DNA of 64,000 nt from Lysinibacter cavernae (GCF_011758565.1 NZ_JAAMOX010000001.1:1899838-1963837); one strand, 5' to 3'; counted from the first letter of the stretch, positions 43,917 through 52,502 are shown. Notes: generated from the sequence alone by a model not told the origin. Program-made: numbers and translations.

Positions 43917-44859
43917 GCGTTTTTTCTCCTATCAAGGCCGCACCGATTGCAGCAGCCGAAAAACTATCTGGGATGTAGCGTATCCGTTCATCGAGTCTGA
44001 GCGACTCAAGGAACGGCGAGCTGCTCGACCAGGTCCGCAGCACTCCTCGAACGCCATCGAGCAAAGGCTGTCCGAGGCTGGTTACGCCTCCACCTAAGAC
44101 TACGCTCTGAACGTCTACGCTCAACACAAGAAGCCGCACTCCTGTTGCGACTCCGTCAAACAGCATGTCCCGAATCCGAACGGCGACCTCGTCACCCTCC
44201 GTGGCGGCGCGCATCATGTCGTGAACGGGCGACGAGCTATCCGTCGGCCACTGCCTCGAGATTCCGGACCCAGAACTGATTGTTTCGAGACAGCCTCGCT
44301 GCCCGCAGGTACAAATGACCCCAGACGGGTCAACCGGGATGTGGCCAATTTCACCGGCCACACCCGTTGCGCCTCGCCACAGCGATCCGTCGAGCACAAT
44401 GCCGGCGGCGAGCCCGGTTCCAAGGTTGAGATAGGCGAGGCTTCCCGTGGATGCCGGGCCGGAGTCCCCGCCGGCCGCGCCACCCCCAACTCCGCCGTTC
44501 ACCAGCCGATAGGCTCCCACCGCCGCGGCGTTGACATCGTTCTCAACAACAACGGGAGAGCCAAGCAGACGCGCCGATTCTGCCCCAAGTTCGAACTCGA
44601 CTAGCCCGAGGTTTACGGCGTGATCAACACGACCCGTGGCCGTATTGACGGCACCGGGGATGCCAATACCGATCGACCTGAAATCGCTGACGGGACATCC
44701 AGCTCGGTCGGCAAGCTGACGGGTCACCTGGGTGACGGTGGAGATAACTTCTTCTGCCCCATAGCCGGTCGGCTGCTTGACTTCGTGCAGCACAGTGCCG
44801 TTGCGATCGACAACCACGGCAGCCGTTTTTGTGCCGCCGATATCGATCCCGACTCTCAT
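43909..44859 (-). CDS. ROK family kinase (candidate N-acetylglucosamine/glucosamine kinase)
   Basis: A 316-residue ROK kinase with an N-terminal phosphate motif MRVGIDIGGTKTAAVVVD, catalytic region VVENDVNAAAVGAYRL, and an intact zinc site in PSGVICTCGQRGCLETI. It differs from the zinc-less ROK kinase at 29683. No DNA-binding domain is present, so it is an enzyme rather than a NagC-type regulator. Placement between nagB and the hexosaminidase suggests phosphorylation of GlcNAc released inside the cell. It overlaps the hexosaminidase gene by 4 nt (ATGA). Confidence 0.86.
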   Translation of the reverse strand: MRVGIDIGGTKTAAVVVDRNGTVLHEVKQPTGYGAEEVISTVTQVTRQLADRAGCPVSDFRSIGIGIPGAVNTATGRVDHAVNLGLVEFELGAESARLLGSPVVVENDVNAAAVGAYRLVNGGVGGGAAGGDSGPASTGSLAYLNLGTGLAAGIVLDGSLWRGATGVAGEIGHIPVDPSGVICTCGQRGCLETISSGSGISRQWPTDSSSPVHDMMRAATEGDEVAVRIRDMLFDGVATGVRLLVLSVDVQSVVLGGGVTSLGQPLLDGVRGVLRTWSSSSPFLESLRLDERIRYIPDSFSAAAIGAALIGEKTHD

Positions 44860-46388
44860 CGCGCGTCTCCCGTTGGAGTCCCTGGCTGCGACAACAGGTC
44901 GATGAGCGCCCGTCCGGCAAGGCGGGATGCGCCAAACGTTGCGACATCGGCGTATTCCCGATCCGGCGACGGCCAGGCCATGTCAACAACAAGCGTGTCC
45001 GCGTTGCGAGCACGGAAGGTATCAATGATCTTCCGATTGAGCTCAGACCGGTGATGATTTTGTCCAACGATAATGACGTTGTCGTCGCTTGGGATGCCGG
45101 CGAGTAGCTGCTCGGCATCGCAGTCGAACACGAGGTGCTCAGTCAGGTTTGGCCAGACGGCGCCAGGCCCAACTGCATGGCGCTCAGCCTGTGGGCCCCA
45201 CGGAAGATGACCAACGGCCGCGTTTGGCACACTCTCGATCACGATCAAGTGTGTCTCGGCACCGTCGCTCATGACGGGCAATTTCACCCCTTCGCGGACG
45301 GAAAATGACGCACGAACATCCTCCCGAAGTTTCGGTTCGGCGAGCATGGCCGCTACCGCTGCTGGGCTCTGCCTGCTCGTGGATGCGGTCCGCTTCCATT
45401 CAGCAAGGCCAAGCACTCGCTCAGCGGCATCAAGAACGCGGTGATCCTCCAACCGGCCGGTCGCAACGGCGTCGGCAACATGGGCGATAATCTCGCCCAT
45501 CTGTTCGTCCGTGTTCGCGGTACCAATACACAGGAGGTCGCAGCCCGCAGAGATCGCACGAACGGCTGCCTCGGGGATACCGGTCAGCGCGCTCGCCCCG
45601 GCCATGTCGAGGGCATCCGAAACTATTACCCCGTCATAGCCAAGCTCCCCACGGAGCAGCACCTGCAGGATTGTGGGCGACAACGTCGCCGGCAGTTCTG
45701 GGTCGATCTGGGGCATGAGGATGTGCGATGTCATGATGCTTTTGGTTCCAGCAGCAATGGCCGCGCGGAACGGTTCCAGTTCGCGCTCCCGCAGCTCGTC
45801 GATGGAACGGTCGATCACCGGCAACGACAGGTGCGAGTCATTCGCTGTGTCCCCGTGGCCGGGGAAGTGTTTGGTGCTCGCCGCGATACCAGCAGCCTGG
45901 ATGCCTTCGACCCACGCCGCGGTGTGGCGGGCGACCCTACCTGCATCCGTGCCAAAACTGCGCGTGCCGATGACCGGGTTGTTCGGGTTCGAGTTGATGT
46001 CCGCATCCGGCGCGAAGGTCATGGTGCAGCCAACCGCGTGCAGCTCAGCGCCAACGCCTTCCGCAACTCTTCTGGTCAGCTCAAGATCGTCGATTCGCCC
46101 AAGGATGCCGTTGCCTGGATATGGCGACCCAACCTCGTGATGCAACCGGGTGACATCGCCACCTTCCTCGTCGATGGCAATAACGGCATCCGGGTTGGCG
46201 GCAAGGATGTCTGAGGTCAACTGCCGAACCTGCTCTGGACTCCCAATATTTGTTGAGAAGAGGCAGACCCCGCCCATCCCCTCGCGGAGACGGCGAGCAA
46301 CCCATTCGGGCAGCGTATGTCCTTCAAATCCAGGAAGCATGGTCGTCGAAATAGCGCGGGCAAGTTCGCCCGCAGGAGATGGAGACAT
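44856..46388 (-). CDS. Glycoside hydrolase family 3, NagZ-like beta-N-acetylhexosaminidase
   Basis: A 510-residue GH3 enzyme. The diagnostic NagZ motif KHFPGHGDTANDSH (173-186) carries the Asp-His general acid/base dyad, and the nucleophile is the Asp of YDGVIVSDALDM (D258). There is no signal peptide or lipobox, so it is predicted to be cytoplasmic and to act on saccharides brought in by the adjacent importer. Release of GlcNAc from chitobiose or muropeptide fragments is the likely reaction. About 150 residues at the C-terminus form an extra domain beyond the short NagZ core. It is translationally coupled to the ROK kinase. Confidence 0.9.
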   Translation of the reverse strand: MSPSPAGELARAISTTMLPGFEGHTLPEWVARRLREGMGGVCLFSTNIGSPEQVRQLTSDILAANPDAVIAIDEEGGDVTRLHHEVGSPYPGNGILGRIDDLELTRRVAEGVGAELHAVGCTMTFAPDADINSNPNNPVIGTRSFGTDAGRVARHTAAWVEGIQAAGIAASTKHFPGHGDTANDSHLSLPVIDRSIDELRERELEPFRAAIAAGTKSIMTSHILMPQIDPELPATLSPTILQVLLRGELGYDGVIVSDALDMAGASALTGIPEAAVRAISAGCDLLCIGTANTDEQMGEIIAHVADAVATGRLEDHRVLDAAERVLGLAEWKRTASTSRQSPAAVAAMLAEPKLREDVRASFSVREGVKLPVMSDGAETHLIVIESVPNAAVGHLPWGPQAERHAVGPGAVWPNLTEHLVFDCDAEQLLAGIPSDDNVIIVGQNHHRSELNRKIIDTFRARNADTLVVDMAWPSPDREYADVATFGASRLAGRALIDLLSQPGTPTGDAR

Positions 46389-46390
46389 GA

Positions 46391-47323
46391 TTAGCCCTTT
46401 ACTGCGCCGCTGACGAGACCACTCGTCATTCGGCCCTGAACAATGAGGAAGAAGATAATGACGGGAACGGCGATAAGCGTTGAGGCGGCCATGACCTGGC
46501 CCCAGTCGGTCTCGCGTGTCGCGCCGGCTTGAATGAACCCGCGCAGCCAGAGCGGTAGGGTATGTGACTCTTCACTCTGTAGGAGCACAAGGGCAACCGT
46601 GAATTCGTTCCACGCTTGCAAGAACGCAAATACACCGGAGGCAACAAGGCCTGGCGCCAACAGTGGAAACGTGATGCGGAGGAAGGCTTGGGTCCGGCTG
46701 AGACCGTCAACCATCGCCGCTTCTTCGAGCTCTGCAGGGATGCCAGCAACAAATCCGCGGAGCATCCAAATGGTGAAGGGAACGACTGCCGCCGTGTAAA
46801 TAATGCTGACACCAACGATTGAGTTGAGCAGACCAACCGACGACATCATCTTGTACTGGGCGATGAAGAGTCCTTCGGCTGGCAGCATCTGAACGAGCAA
46901 CACGGCGAGCACAAACGACTTGCGTCCGCGGAAACGGAAACGGCTAATCGCGATTGAGGCCAGGAACGCAAAGATCAAGCAAAAGAACACAACCGTGAGT
47001 GTGATTGCGACGCTCATGCCGAGGGCGTTGTAGAATTTCCCGTCTGAGACGACCTTGCTGAAGTTTTGGAACGAACCACCGACGGGGAAGAACGTGGGGA
47101 TGAACGACTGCAGCGTGCGGTTTGGCAGCATCGAAGAGTTGAACATCCAGTAGACGGGAAACACCCAGATGAGGGCGATCACAATAGCAAACGCGCTCCA
47201 TCCCCATTTGCGGGTGCGGCGAGGCTTGCGCGCCTTCGCCACGGCCTTGGCGTCGGCGGCATCGATGGGTCGTGACGGATTCGCCGCGGCTGGAAGAGTA
47301 AGTTCTGGCTGAAGAGTGGACAT
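46391..47323 (-). CDS. Carbohydrate ABC transporter permease, MalG type (GlcNAc-saccharide operon)
   Basis: A 310-residue permease with six helices and the EAA loop in AELEEAAMVDGLSRTQAFLR. The N-terminal tail contains RKPRRTRKWGWSAF. Its start and the preceding permease's stop share one nucleotide (TAATG at 47321-47325 read in reverse). It is part of a CUT1 importer that lacks its own ATPase. The linked hexosaminidase and nagB point to GlcNAc-containing oligosaccharides as cargo. Confidence 0.88.
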   Translation of the reverse strand: MSTLQPELTLPAAANPSRPIDAADAKAVAKARKPRRTRKWGWSAFAIVIALIWVFPVYWMFNSSMLPNRTLQSFIPTFFPVGGSFQNFSKVVSDGKFYNALGMSVAITLTVVFFCLIFAFLASIAISRFRFRGRKSFVLAVLLVQMLPAEGLFIAQYKMMSSVGLLNSIVGVSIIYTAAVVPFTIWMLRGFVAGIPAELEEAAMVDGLSRTQAFLRITFPLLAPGLVASGVFAFLQAWNEFTVALVLLQSEESHTLPLWLRGFIQAGATRETDWGQVMAASTLIAVPVIIFFLIVQGRMTSGLVSGAVKG

Positions 47324-48270
47324 TAGTTCTCGTCCTCCTTAAGTAGGCTGCGCACGTAGAACCAGCTGATGGCGATGGTCAGCAGCAGCACAAAGACGGA
47401 AACGGCAGATGCCATACCGAAGTCCTGGGCGCCGGTGCCCAACTTGTAGATATAGGTACCGAGGAGGTCGAACTCGCTCGCGCTCGAACCGGTGTCTTGC
47501 AGCACCTTGATTTGAGCGAAGACTCGAAGGTCCCAGATGAGTTGCAACAGCAAAACAATCATGAGTACCGGGCGAATCATGGGGAGGATGATGAAGCGCA
47601 ACCGCTGCCAGCCGGTCGCGCCGTCGAGCTGAGACGCCTCGAGCACCTCATCCGACACCTGCGTGAGACCAGCGTAGATCGAGAAGGCCACAAATGGCAC
47701 CGACATCCACACAACGATGATGCAGGCAACCATAAAGAAGGTCAGTGGGTTCTCGAGCCAATCGAATCGGTTCATGTGAACGCCTGGGATCATGTCGAGC
47801 AGATAGTTGACCACACCCCTACGGCGGTCAAACAGCCAAATCCAGACGGTCATTGCGGCAACAATCGGCATCGACCAGGCAAGCAGCAGGCTCACCTGCA
47901 AGATGAGGCGTCCAATTCGTCCGGCCGCCTTCATGAGAACGGCAAGCAACCCACCAATGATGATCGTAATTGCAGCGGTAACCACACAGAACGCGAGCGA
48001 CCTGGCAACGATGGCCCAGGTCAGCGGGTCTGAGGCTAAGGCGATGTAGTTGTCGAACCAGACAAAATCGGCTGGAGCACCAAACTGCTGCTTGATGCCG
48101 AATTTTTGCATCGACGTAATGAGCTGCCAAACGAGCGGGTAGCCCATTCCCACCAGAAGGATGACGATGGACGGGATGAGGAGAAACAGCGGGACCTTTT
48201 GGACACGCTTCTTCTTGGTCGCCAACATCACCGACTCTGGTGCTGTTGGCGGTGCCGATACGGAGGTCAT
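47323..48270 (-). CDS. Carbohydrate ABC transporter permease, MalF type (GlcNAc-saccharide operon)
   Basis: A 315-residue permease with a basic N-terminus (KKKRVQKVPL), six hydrophobic helices and the EAA loop in DEVLEASQLDGATGWQRLR. It follows the binding-protein gene after a 100-nt gap that holds a hairpin (48311-48343), which probably sets a lower permease-to-binding-protein ratio. Confidence 0.88.
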   Translation of the reverse strand: MTSVSAPPTAPESVMLATKKKRVQKVPLFLLIPSIVILLVGMGYPLVWQLITSMQKFGIKQQFGAPADFVWFDNYIALASDPLTWAIVARSLAFCVVTAAITIIIGGLLAVLMKAAGRIGRLILQVSLLLAWSMPIVAAMTVWIWLFDRRRGVVNYLLDMIPGVHMNRFDWLENPLTFFMVACIIVVWMSVPFVAFSIYAGLTQVSDEVLEASQLDGATGWQRLRFIILPMIRPVLMIVLLLQLIWDLRVFAQIKVLQDTGSSASEFDLLGTYIYKLGTGAQDFGMASAVSVFVLLLTIAISWFYVRSLLKEDEN

Positions 48271-48310
48271 CTGACTTCTTTCTGGGTTGACTCTGACTCC
48301 ATTGGAGGGG

Positions 48311-48343
48311 AGGATGGCCGGCCCAAACGGAACCGGCCATCCT
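48311..48343 (-). other. Intercistronic hairpin between binding-protein and permease genes
   Basis: An 11-bp perfect stem AGGATGGCCGG/CCGGCCATCCT (48311-48321, 48333-48343) with an 11-nt loop and no T-tract. It lies inside the operon and is best explained as an mRNA-stabilising or partial-termination structure that favours the binding protein. Confidence 0.6.
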
Positions 48344-48370
48344 GTTGCTCGCTCACGCGAGTGTCCTGCG

Positions 48371-49678
48371 TTAGTTCAGGAGCGCCGAGATCTTCTCGTC
48401 GTACTCCTTGGCAAGTGCGGGGATGTCTCCACCGGCCGCTACCTTTCCGAAGAACTCCTCTGGAAGCTTCGCTCCCTCAACGGCTGCCCAGCCTGGTGCG
48501 GCGGGGGTCAGCTTCGAGTGCTCTGCCGACTCGACGAGTGCCTTGGCAAACTGGTCGTCACCGAGCGAGTCTGCGTAGTCAAGGTTGGCCGGTCCAAGAC
48601 CATTCTCACCGAGCATCTTCTGGTACTCAGGCGAGAAGATGATGCGCATGAGGTCCTTTGCACCGTCCTGCTTCGAGCTTGCTGCCGAGATGGCGATGTT
48701 GGATCCACCGGCGAATACCGGAGCCGCTCCGCCGTCAACGCCGGGGAGGACAAAGATGCCGAACTTGTCGTCGTTCCACTCAACACCGTCGGTCTCTTCG
48801 CCGGTGTCGGGGTCCTTGACCTTTACCGGGTCACCGATCGAGTTGTGAGCCCAACCCGGTGCGATGATGGTTGCGGCTTCCGGCTGACCGGTTGCTGCGT
48901 TGTCGTTAATGTTGATCCACGGGGTGCTGTCGTCTTCGGTGGCTGGCGCGTTCGAGGCGTTCTTGAAGAGCGTCTGGAACTGCTCAAGCCCAGCAATCGT
49001 GTTGGGGTCAGAGAGGGTGGAGACCCACTCGTCGCCTTCCTTCTTTGCCAGTTCACCGTCGTTGGCGAATACCCATGAAACGGCATTGCGCCAGTCGCTA
49101 CCACCGAGGTAGAAACCTGACTGGGCGTCGGTGCGCAGCGATGCGACAGTCGAGTTGAATTCCTCAAGCGTTGTGGGAACGGTCTTGCCTGCGGCTTCCC
49201 AGATGTCCTTGCGGTAGAAGTTGTAGCGCGAACCGAAGTAGTAGGGCAGTGCGTACTGAGCGCCGTCAACCTCGCCAACCTCAACGAACGACTGCAGCAG
49301 CTTGTCGCCGCCAAGCTCCTCGTACATGTCGCTCAGGTCGGTGAATGCGCCAGCCGTGCTGAATGTGGGCGACCAGGTGTTTCCGATCTCCACAACGTCT
49401 GGTGTGTTTGCCTTGTCAGGGAGGGCTGTTGTCAGCTTGGCAACGGCATCCGTCCAGTCCTGCTCTTCAATCTTGAGCGTACCGCCGTTGGTCGCTTTGT
49501 ACTCAGATTTCAGGTAGTCGCGCAGTTCGTCAGGGGTGTCTCCACCCATGACCCAGAGGGTAATGTTTTCACCCTTTGAGTCGCCGCTTGCGGAATCATC
49601 TGCTCCGCCGCTTGCACAACTGGTCAGAGCCAGGGCTGAGGCCGTCAGAAGGGCCAGTACTCCTAGTTTCTTCTTCAT
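48371..49678 (-). CDS. Extracellular sugar-binding lipoprotein (GlcNAc-saccharide operon)
   Basis: A 435-residue family 1 solute-binding protein. Signal peptide with lipobox ALTSC (lipidated C21), an acidic Ser/Gly linker, and a bilobed domain with ENITLWVMGGDTPDELRDYL and EIGNTWSPTFSTAGAFTDL. AAGGATC precedes the start at 49678. It is the first gene of the six-gene operon. The ligand is inferred from neighbours: chitobiose, GlcNAc or muropeptide-derived saccharide. Confidence 0.88.
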   Translation of the reverse strand: MKKKLGVLALLTASALALTSCASGGADDSASGDSKGENITLWVMGGDTPDELRDYLKSEYKATNGGTLKIEEQDWTDAVAKLTTALPDKANTPDVVEIGNTWSPTFSTAGAFTDLSDMYEELGGDKLLQSFVEVGEVDGAQYALPYYFGSRYNFYRKDIWEAAGKTVPTTLEEFNSTVASLRTDAQSGFYLGGSDWRNAVSWVFANDGELAKKEGDEWVSTLSDPNTIAGLEQFQTLFKNASNAPATEDDSTPWININDNAATGQPEAATIIAPGWAHNSIGDPVKVKDPDTGEETDGVEWNDDKFGIFVLPGVDGGAAPVFAGGSNIAISAASSKQDGAKDLMRIIFSPEYQKMLGENGLGPANLDYADSLGDDQFAKALVESAEHSKLTPAAPGWAAVEGAKLPEEFFGKVAAGGDIPALAKEYDEKISALLN

Positions 49679-49732
49679 GATGCGATCCTTTAGATATTCT
49701 TGGTGGTACGGAAACGATCGTTCGACCGTTCC

Positions 49733-49759
49733 GGTCTCGGGTTTTTCCGCTAAGAGACC
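49733..49759 (-). terminator. Possible terminator at the 3' end of the ROK regulator gene
   Basis: GGTCTC/GAGACC (49733-49738, 49754-49759) spans the ROK regulator stop codon. The stretch between it and the next start also contains the operon promoter region. Confidence 0.35.
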
Positions 49760-51168
49760 CCGAGCTGTCCAGACAGGACAAGAACGGCCGCGCCGCGCAA
49801 GACAATGTCTTGCGCGAGTGCGGTCATTCGCAGCGTCAGATCACCGTGAACATTGGTCATCGTCCGCTGACGTATGGTGTTGGTCGCAGATTCCGCAAAA
49901 TCTCCGCCAATCAATTCGTGTGGGCCGCTCAGCACAATCTCCGAGAGGTTGAGCATGCCAACGACCGGGGCGAGGGCGATTCCCAACCGCTCCCCCGCGT
50001 TCACCAGCACCTGACGCTGGTCTTCGCTACCGGATACCGAGGCAAGCTGGCCGGTCAGGTTCGGCACGGAAACCCAGGCTTCTAGGCATCCGCTCTTGCC
50101 ACACGCGCACTGCGGCCCGCCGTCGGTGCCAACAACAACGTGCCCGATCTCGCCGGCGGCAAAGCCACCACCGAAGACTTGGCTTCCGTCGATGATGAGC
50201 CCGGCACCAACACCGGCGCCAATCTGCATGAGGATAATGTCGTTGGCCGTTTTTCCGTAGCTGTGCTCGGCAAGAACCGCGGCATTCGCGTCGTTCGCAA
50301 CCGTCACTGGAACGTCAAAGCGGGCGCTCAGGATGCTCTGGAGCGGAAGGTCAACCCAACGAAGATTTGGCGCGTTGTGCACAACCCCGTCGAGGTCGAC
50401 AATTCCTGGGGTACCAACGCCAATTCCGAGGATGGGGCAGGTAGCCTCCGCGAGGAGACCCTCGATGAGGTCGAGCAGGATACTCACGGCCTCGTCGCCG
50501 TTTGCCCCGTTGAGTTTCGTTTCGCGCCGGACAAGCACGGCGCCACTCAGGTCAAGCAGCGCAACCTTGAACGTGGTGGTGTCGGACAGGTCCGCACCGA
50601 TGATGTGGAACGCGTTGAGGTTCAGTTCGAGCAACGTTGCTGGCTTGCCAGGACGCGCGTCCTCGCGCTGGCCAAGCTCGTTCACGAGCCCCTCAGCCAC
50701 CATCTCGGCAACGAGGTCGGAAACGGTCACTCGAGTGAGACCCGTCTGGCGCGCGATGTCGGCGCGGCTCAGGCCTGACTGTTGGGTGCTGGCAAGAGTG
50801 GTGAGCGTTGGGGCCGTGGATGCGGTGCCAGCTCCGTCCGAGGCGGCAGCTGATGCTGCGGCCGTTGCGCCAAGATCGGTTCCGTTGGACTCGGTGCTTG
50901 TGAGCTCAGATGTTGTTCGGGCGGCGGATTGCGCGACACCCGCGGAGGGTGGCCTTCCTCCAAGCCCCGAGACGGCGGCAACGTCATCTACCGGCGCGGG
51001 GTTTGCTGCCCCGAATAACTGCTGCAATACCAGGGAGCGGTTGTGACCACGAGCGTGCTCAGGCAACACCTTCACGCTGGGACGAAGTGCCCGGCTCGAA
51101 CGGCGGCCGTCAACAACGGCTGCTGCTGCGCTCTGTGGGGAGCGACCTCGCTCCAAACCCTGATTCAT
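49750..51168 (-). CDS. ROK-family transcriptional regulator with a low-complexity insertion in its DNA-binding domain
   Basis: A 472-residue NagC/XylR-type repressor. It has a winged helix and a ROK sugar-binding domain with GADLSDTTTFKVALLDL, VANDANAAVLAEHSYG and zinc site PQCACGKSGCLEAW. Unusually, the HTH domain is split: helix one (GHNRSLVLQQLFGA, 41-54) and the recognition part (GLSRADIARQTGLTRVTVS, 132-150) are separated by about 75 residues rich in Ala, Ser, Thr and Gly. In usual family members these parts are nearly adjacent. It sits immediately upstream of the importer operon on the same strand, so it probably controls nag genes in response to GlcNAc or its phosphate. Confidence 0.85.
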   Translation of the reverse strand: MNQGLERGRSPQSAAAAVVDGRRSSRALRPSVKVLPEHARGHNRSLVLQQLFGAANPAPVDDVAAVSGLGGRPPSAGVAQSAARTTSELTSTESNGTDLGATAAASAAASDGAGTASTAPTLTTLASTQQSGLSRADIARQTGLTRVTVSDLVAEMVAEGLVNELGQREDARPGKPATLLELNLNAFHIIGADLSDTTTFKVALLDLSGAVLVRRETKLNGANGDEAVSILLDLIEGLLAEATCPILGIGVGTPGIVDLDGVVHNAPNLRWVDLPLQSILSARFDVPVTVANDANAAVLAEHSYGKTANDIILMQIGAGVGAGLIIDGSQVFGGGFAAGEIGHVVVGTDGGPQCACGKSGCLEAWVSVPNLTGQLASVSGSEDQRQVLVNAGERLGIALAPVVGMLNLSEIVLSGPHELIGGDFAESATNTIRQRTMTNVHGDLTLRMTALAQDIVLRGAAVLVLSGQLGVS

Positions 51169-51302
51169 GTTTGTTAGTAAACCTTACGAACTAATTAAAC
51201 ACAACCCCTTGGCCGGTTTAACCAAAAACCGTTACCTCCTCGCAACATTCCTATGCGATCCCCACAACCCCAGCGTCCCACTCCACCCCACCCCACCTTC
51301 CG

Positions 51303-51370
51303 TTTCGGCGTATTTTTGCCGGTTGGGCGTATCTTGCAAGATACGCCCAACCGGCAAAAATACGCCGAAA
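51303..51370. repeat. Perfect 68-bp palindrome without spacer
   Basis: Positions 51303-51336 are the exact reverse complement of 51337-51370, with centre CTTG|CAAG. The arms contain GGCGTATTTTTGCCGGTTGG. It lies in the 287-bp divergent region between the ROK regulator and the AbiEi-like gene, so it is not at the 3' end of either. Nothing else in that region was recognised apart from pyrimidine-rich CCCCACCCC tracts just before the palindrome. Confidence 0.9.
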
Positions 51371-51455
51371 TAGTTGTCCACCGCGTCCCAACCACGAACG
51401 TGTCCACAAATCGCAGCCCAGCGAGCTGTATCGGGCGCCATGGTGTCAGCATGGG

Positions 51456-52397
51456 GTGATGCACACTCCAGTCCCCCTTCTTTTCGCGTCCCAAGCCACC
51501 AAGCTTCAGCGATCACGAAATGAGCTCTCGGCTTTGGCCCGGTCGGGCAAGCTCGTACGTCTTCGCCGAGGCGTGTACGCGAGTGCTCAAGGCTGGCAAA
51601 ATCTCAGCCCTGAGCAGCAGCACGTCACTCGGGTCCACGCAGCGGCCAGGCACATTGCGCGTCCGCTAACGTTTTCCCACATCTCGGCGGCAGCCGTTCT
51701 TGGATTACCAATCAGCAACCGTCTGGGCAACAAGGTTCATGCACTGGATGAGTCGGTGGGAGGCACTGAAAAATATACTGACCTCCATCTTCACCGAGAT
51801 CCAAATGATCCTAAGGCAACACTCCACGCAGGCTTATCAGTCACCTCGCTTGAGCGAACGCTGGTGGATGTTGCCCGCTCACGGCCAACCGGAGATGCCG
51901 TAGCAGCGCTCGATCATGCGCTGAGCAGACGTTTCCGAGACAGCTACCCAGCGGCGACAGGACTAAGCAAGCAGTTGCTTCTCGACACGCTACGGCACCT
52001 CGGTGCCGGCAAACACGGACGTCGAGCTGCGGCGTACGCAATCAATTTTGCGGATGGCCTTTCGGAGAGCGTTGGCGAGTCACGCAGCAGGGCCCGAATC
52101 GCGCATCTTGGGTTTGCTGCACCGGTCCTCCAGCACCGTTTTGAGGGTCTCCCCTACCGGGTCGATTTCTGGTGGCCAGAGCGACGCATCATTGGCGAAT
52201 TCGACGGCAAATTGAAGTACCGGCGGAATGCCGGAATCACAGATTTGCCACCCGAGGAAGTCGTTTTCAGGGAAAAACGCCGCGAGGACGAGTTACGAAA
52301 GCACTGCAGCGGGTTCATTCGTTGGACTACTTCGATCCTCAATAACGACGTTGCTTTTGCGCGCCTCTTGGCAAATGCAGGCATCCCCCGGGGTTAG
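51456..52397 (+). CDS. AbiEi-like N-terminal domain fused to PD-(D/E)XK (DUF559-like) nuclease fold
   Basis: A 313-residue protein starting at GTG 51456 or ATG 51459. The N-terminal winged-helix region (LSALARSGKLVRLRRGVYAS, about 24-43) resembles the AbiEi antitoxin family, and SVTSLERTLVDVARS is also typical. The C-terminus has a PD-(D/E)XK-like core: VDFWWPERRIIGEFDGKLKY provides D, E and K. This combination is a common, uncharacterised actinobacterial family. No partner AbiEii toxin is adjacent, so it is an orphan and may not be part of a toxin-antitoxin pair. Codon use looks somewhat less biased than in the neighbours. Confidence 0.75.
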   Translation: MMHTPVPLLFASQATKLQRSRNELSALARSGKLVRLRRGVYASAQGWQNLSPEQQHVTRVHAAARHIARPLTFSHISAAAVLGLPISNRLGNKVHALDESVGGTEKYTDLHLHRDPNDPKATLHAGLSVTSLERTLVDVARSRPTGDAVAALDHALSRRFRDSYPAATGLSKQLLLDTLRHLGAGKHGRRAAAYAINFADGLSESVGESRSRARIAHLGFAAPVLQHRFEGLPYRVDFWWPERRIIGEFDGKLKYRRNAGITDLPPEEVVFREKRREDELRKHCSGFIRWTTSILNNDVAFARLLANAGIPRG

Positions 52398-52460
52398 GCA
52401 GCAATTTGCTCAGTCGCCGGCATCAACAGCATCAACTCCTGCAGTCTTGCCCCCACCCAC

Positions 52461-52502
52461 GCCCGCGCCCGCGCCCGCATCAGCATCAGCATCAGCATCA
52501 GC
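52461..52502. repeat. Hexanucleotide tandem repeats (GCCCGC)3(ATCAGC)4
   Basis: Seven exact hexamers in tandem in the 239-bp spacer after the AbiEi-like gene: three GCCCGC (52461-52478) and four ATCAGC (52479-52502). The surrounding spacer is strongly C-rich on this strand and no convincing gene crosses it. Confidence 0.8.

Noticed and set aside
43909-44859. ROK protein considered as a NagC-type transcription factor
   Set aside because: It lacks an N-terminal winged helix and begins directly with the kinase phosphate-binding motif, so it is an enzyme.
52461-52502. Possible CRISPR-like repeats
   Set aside because: The units are uninterrupted 6-mers without spacers, so this is a simple tandem repeat.
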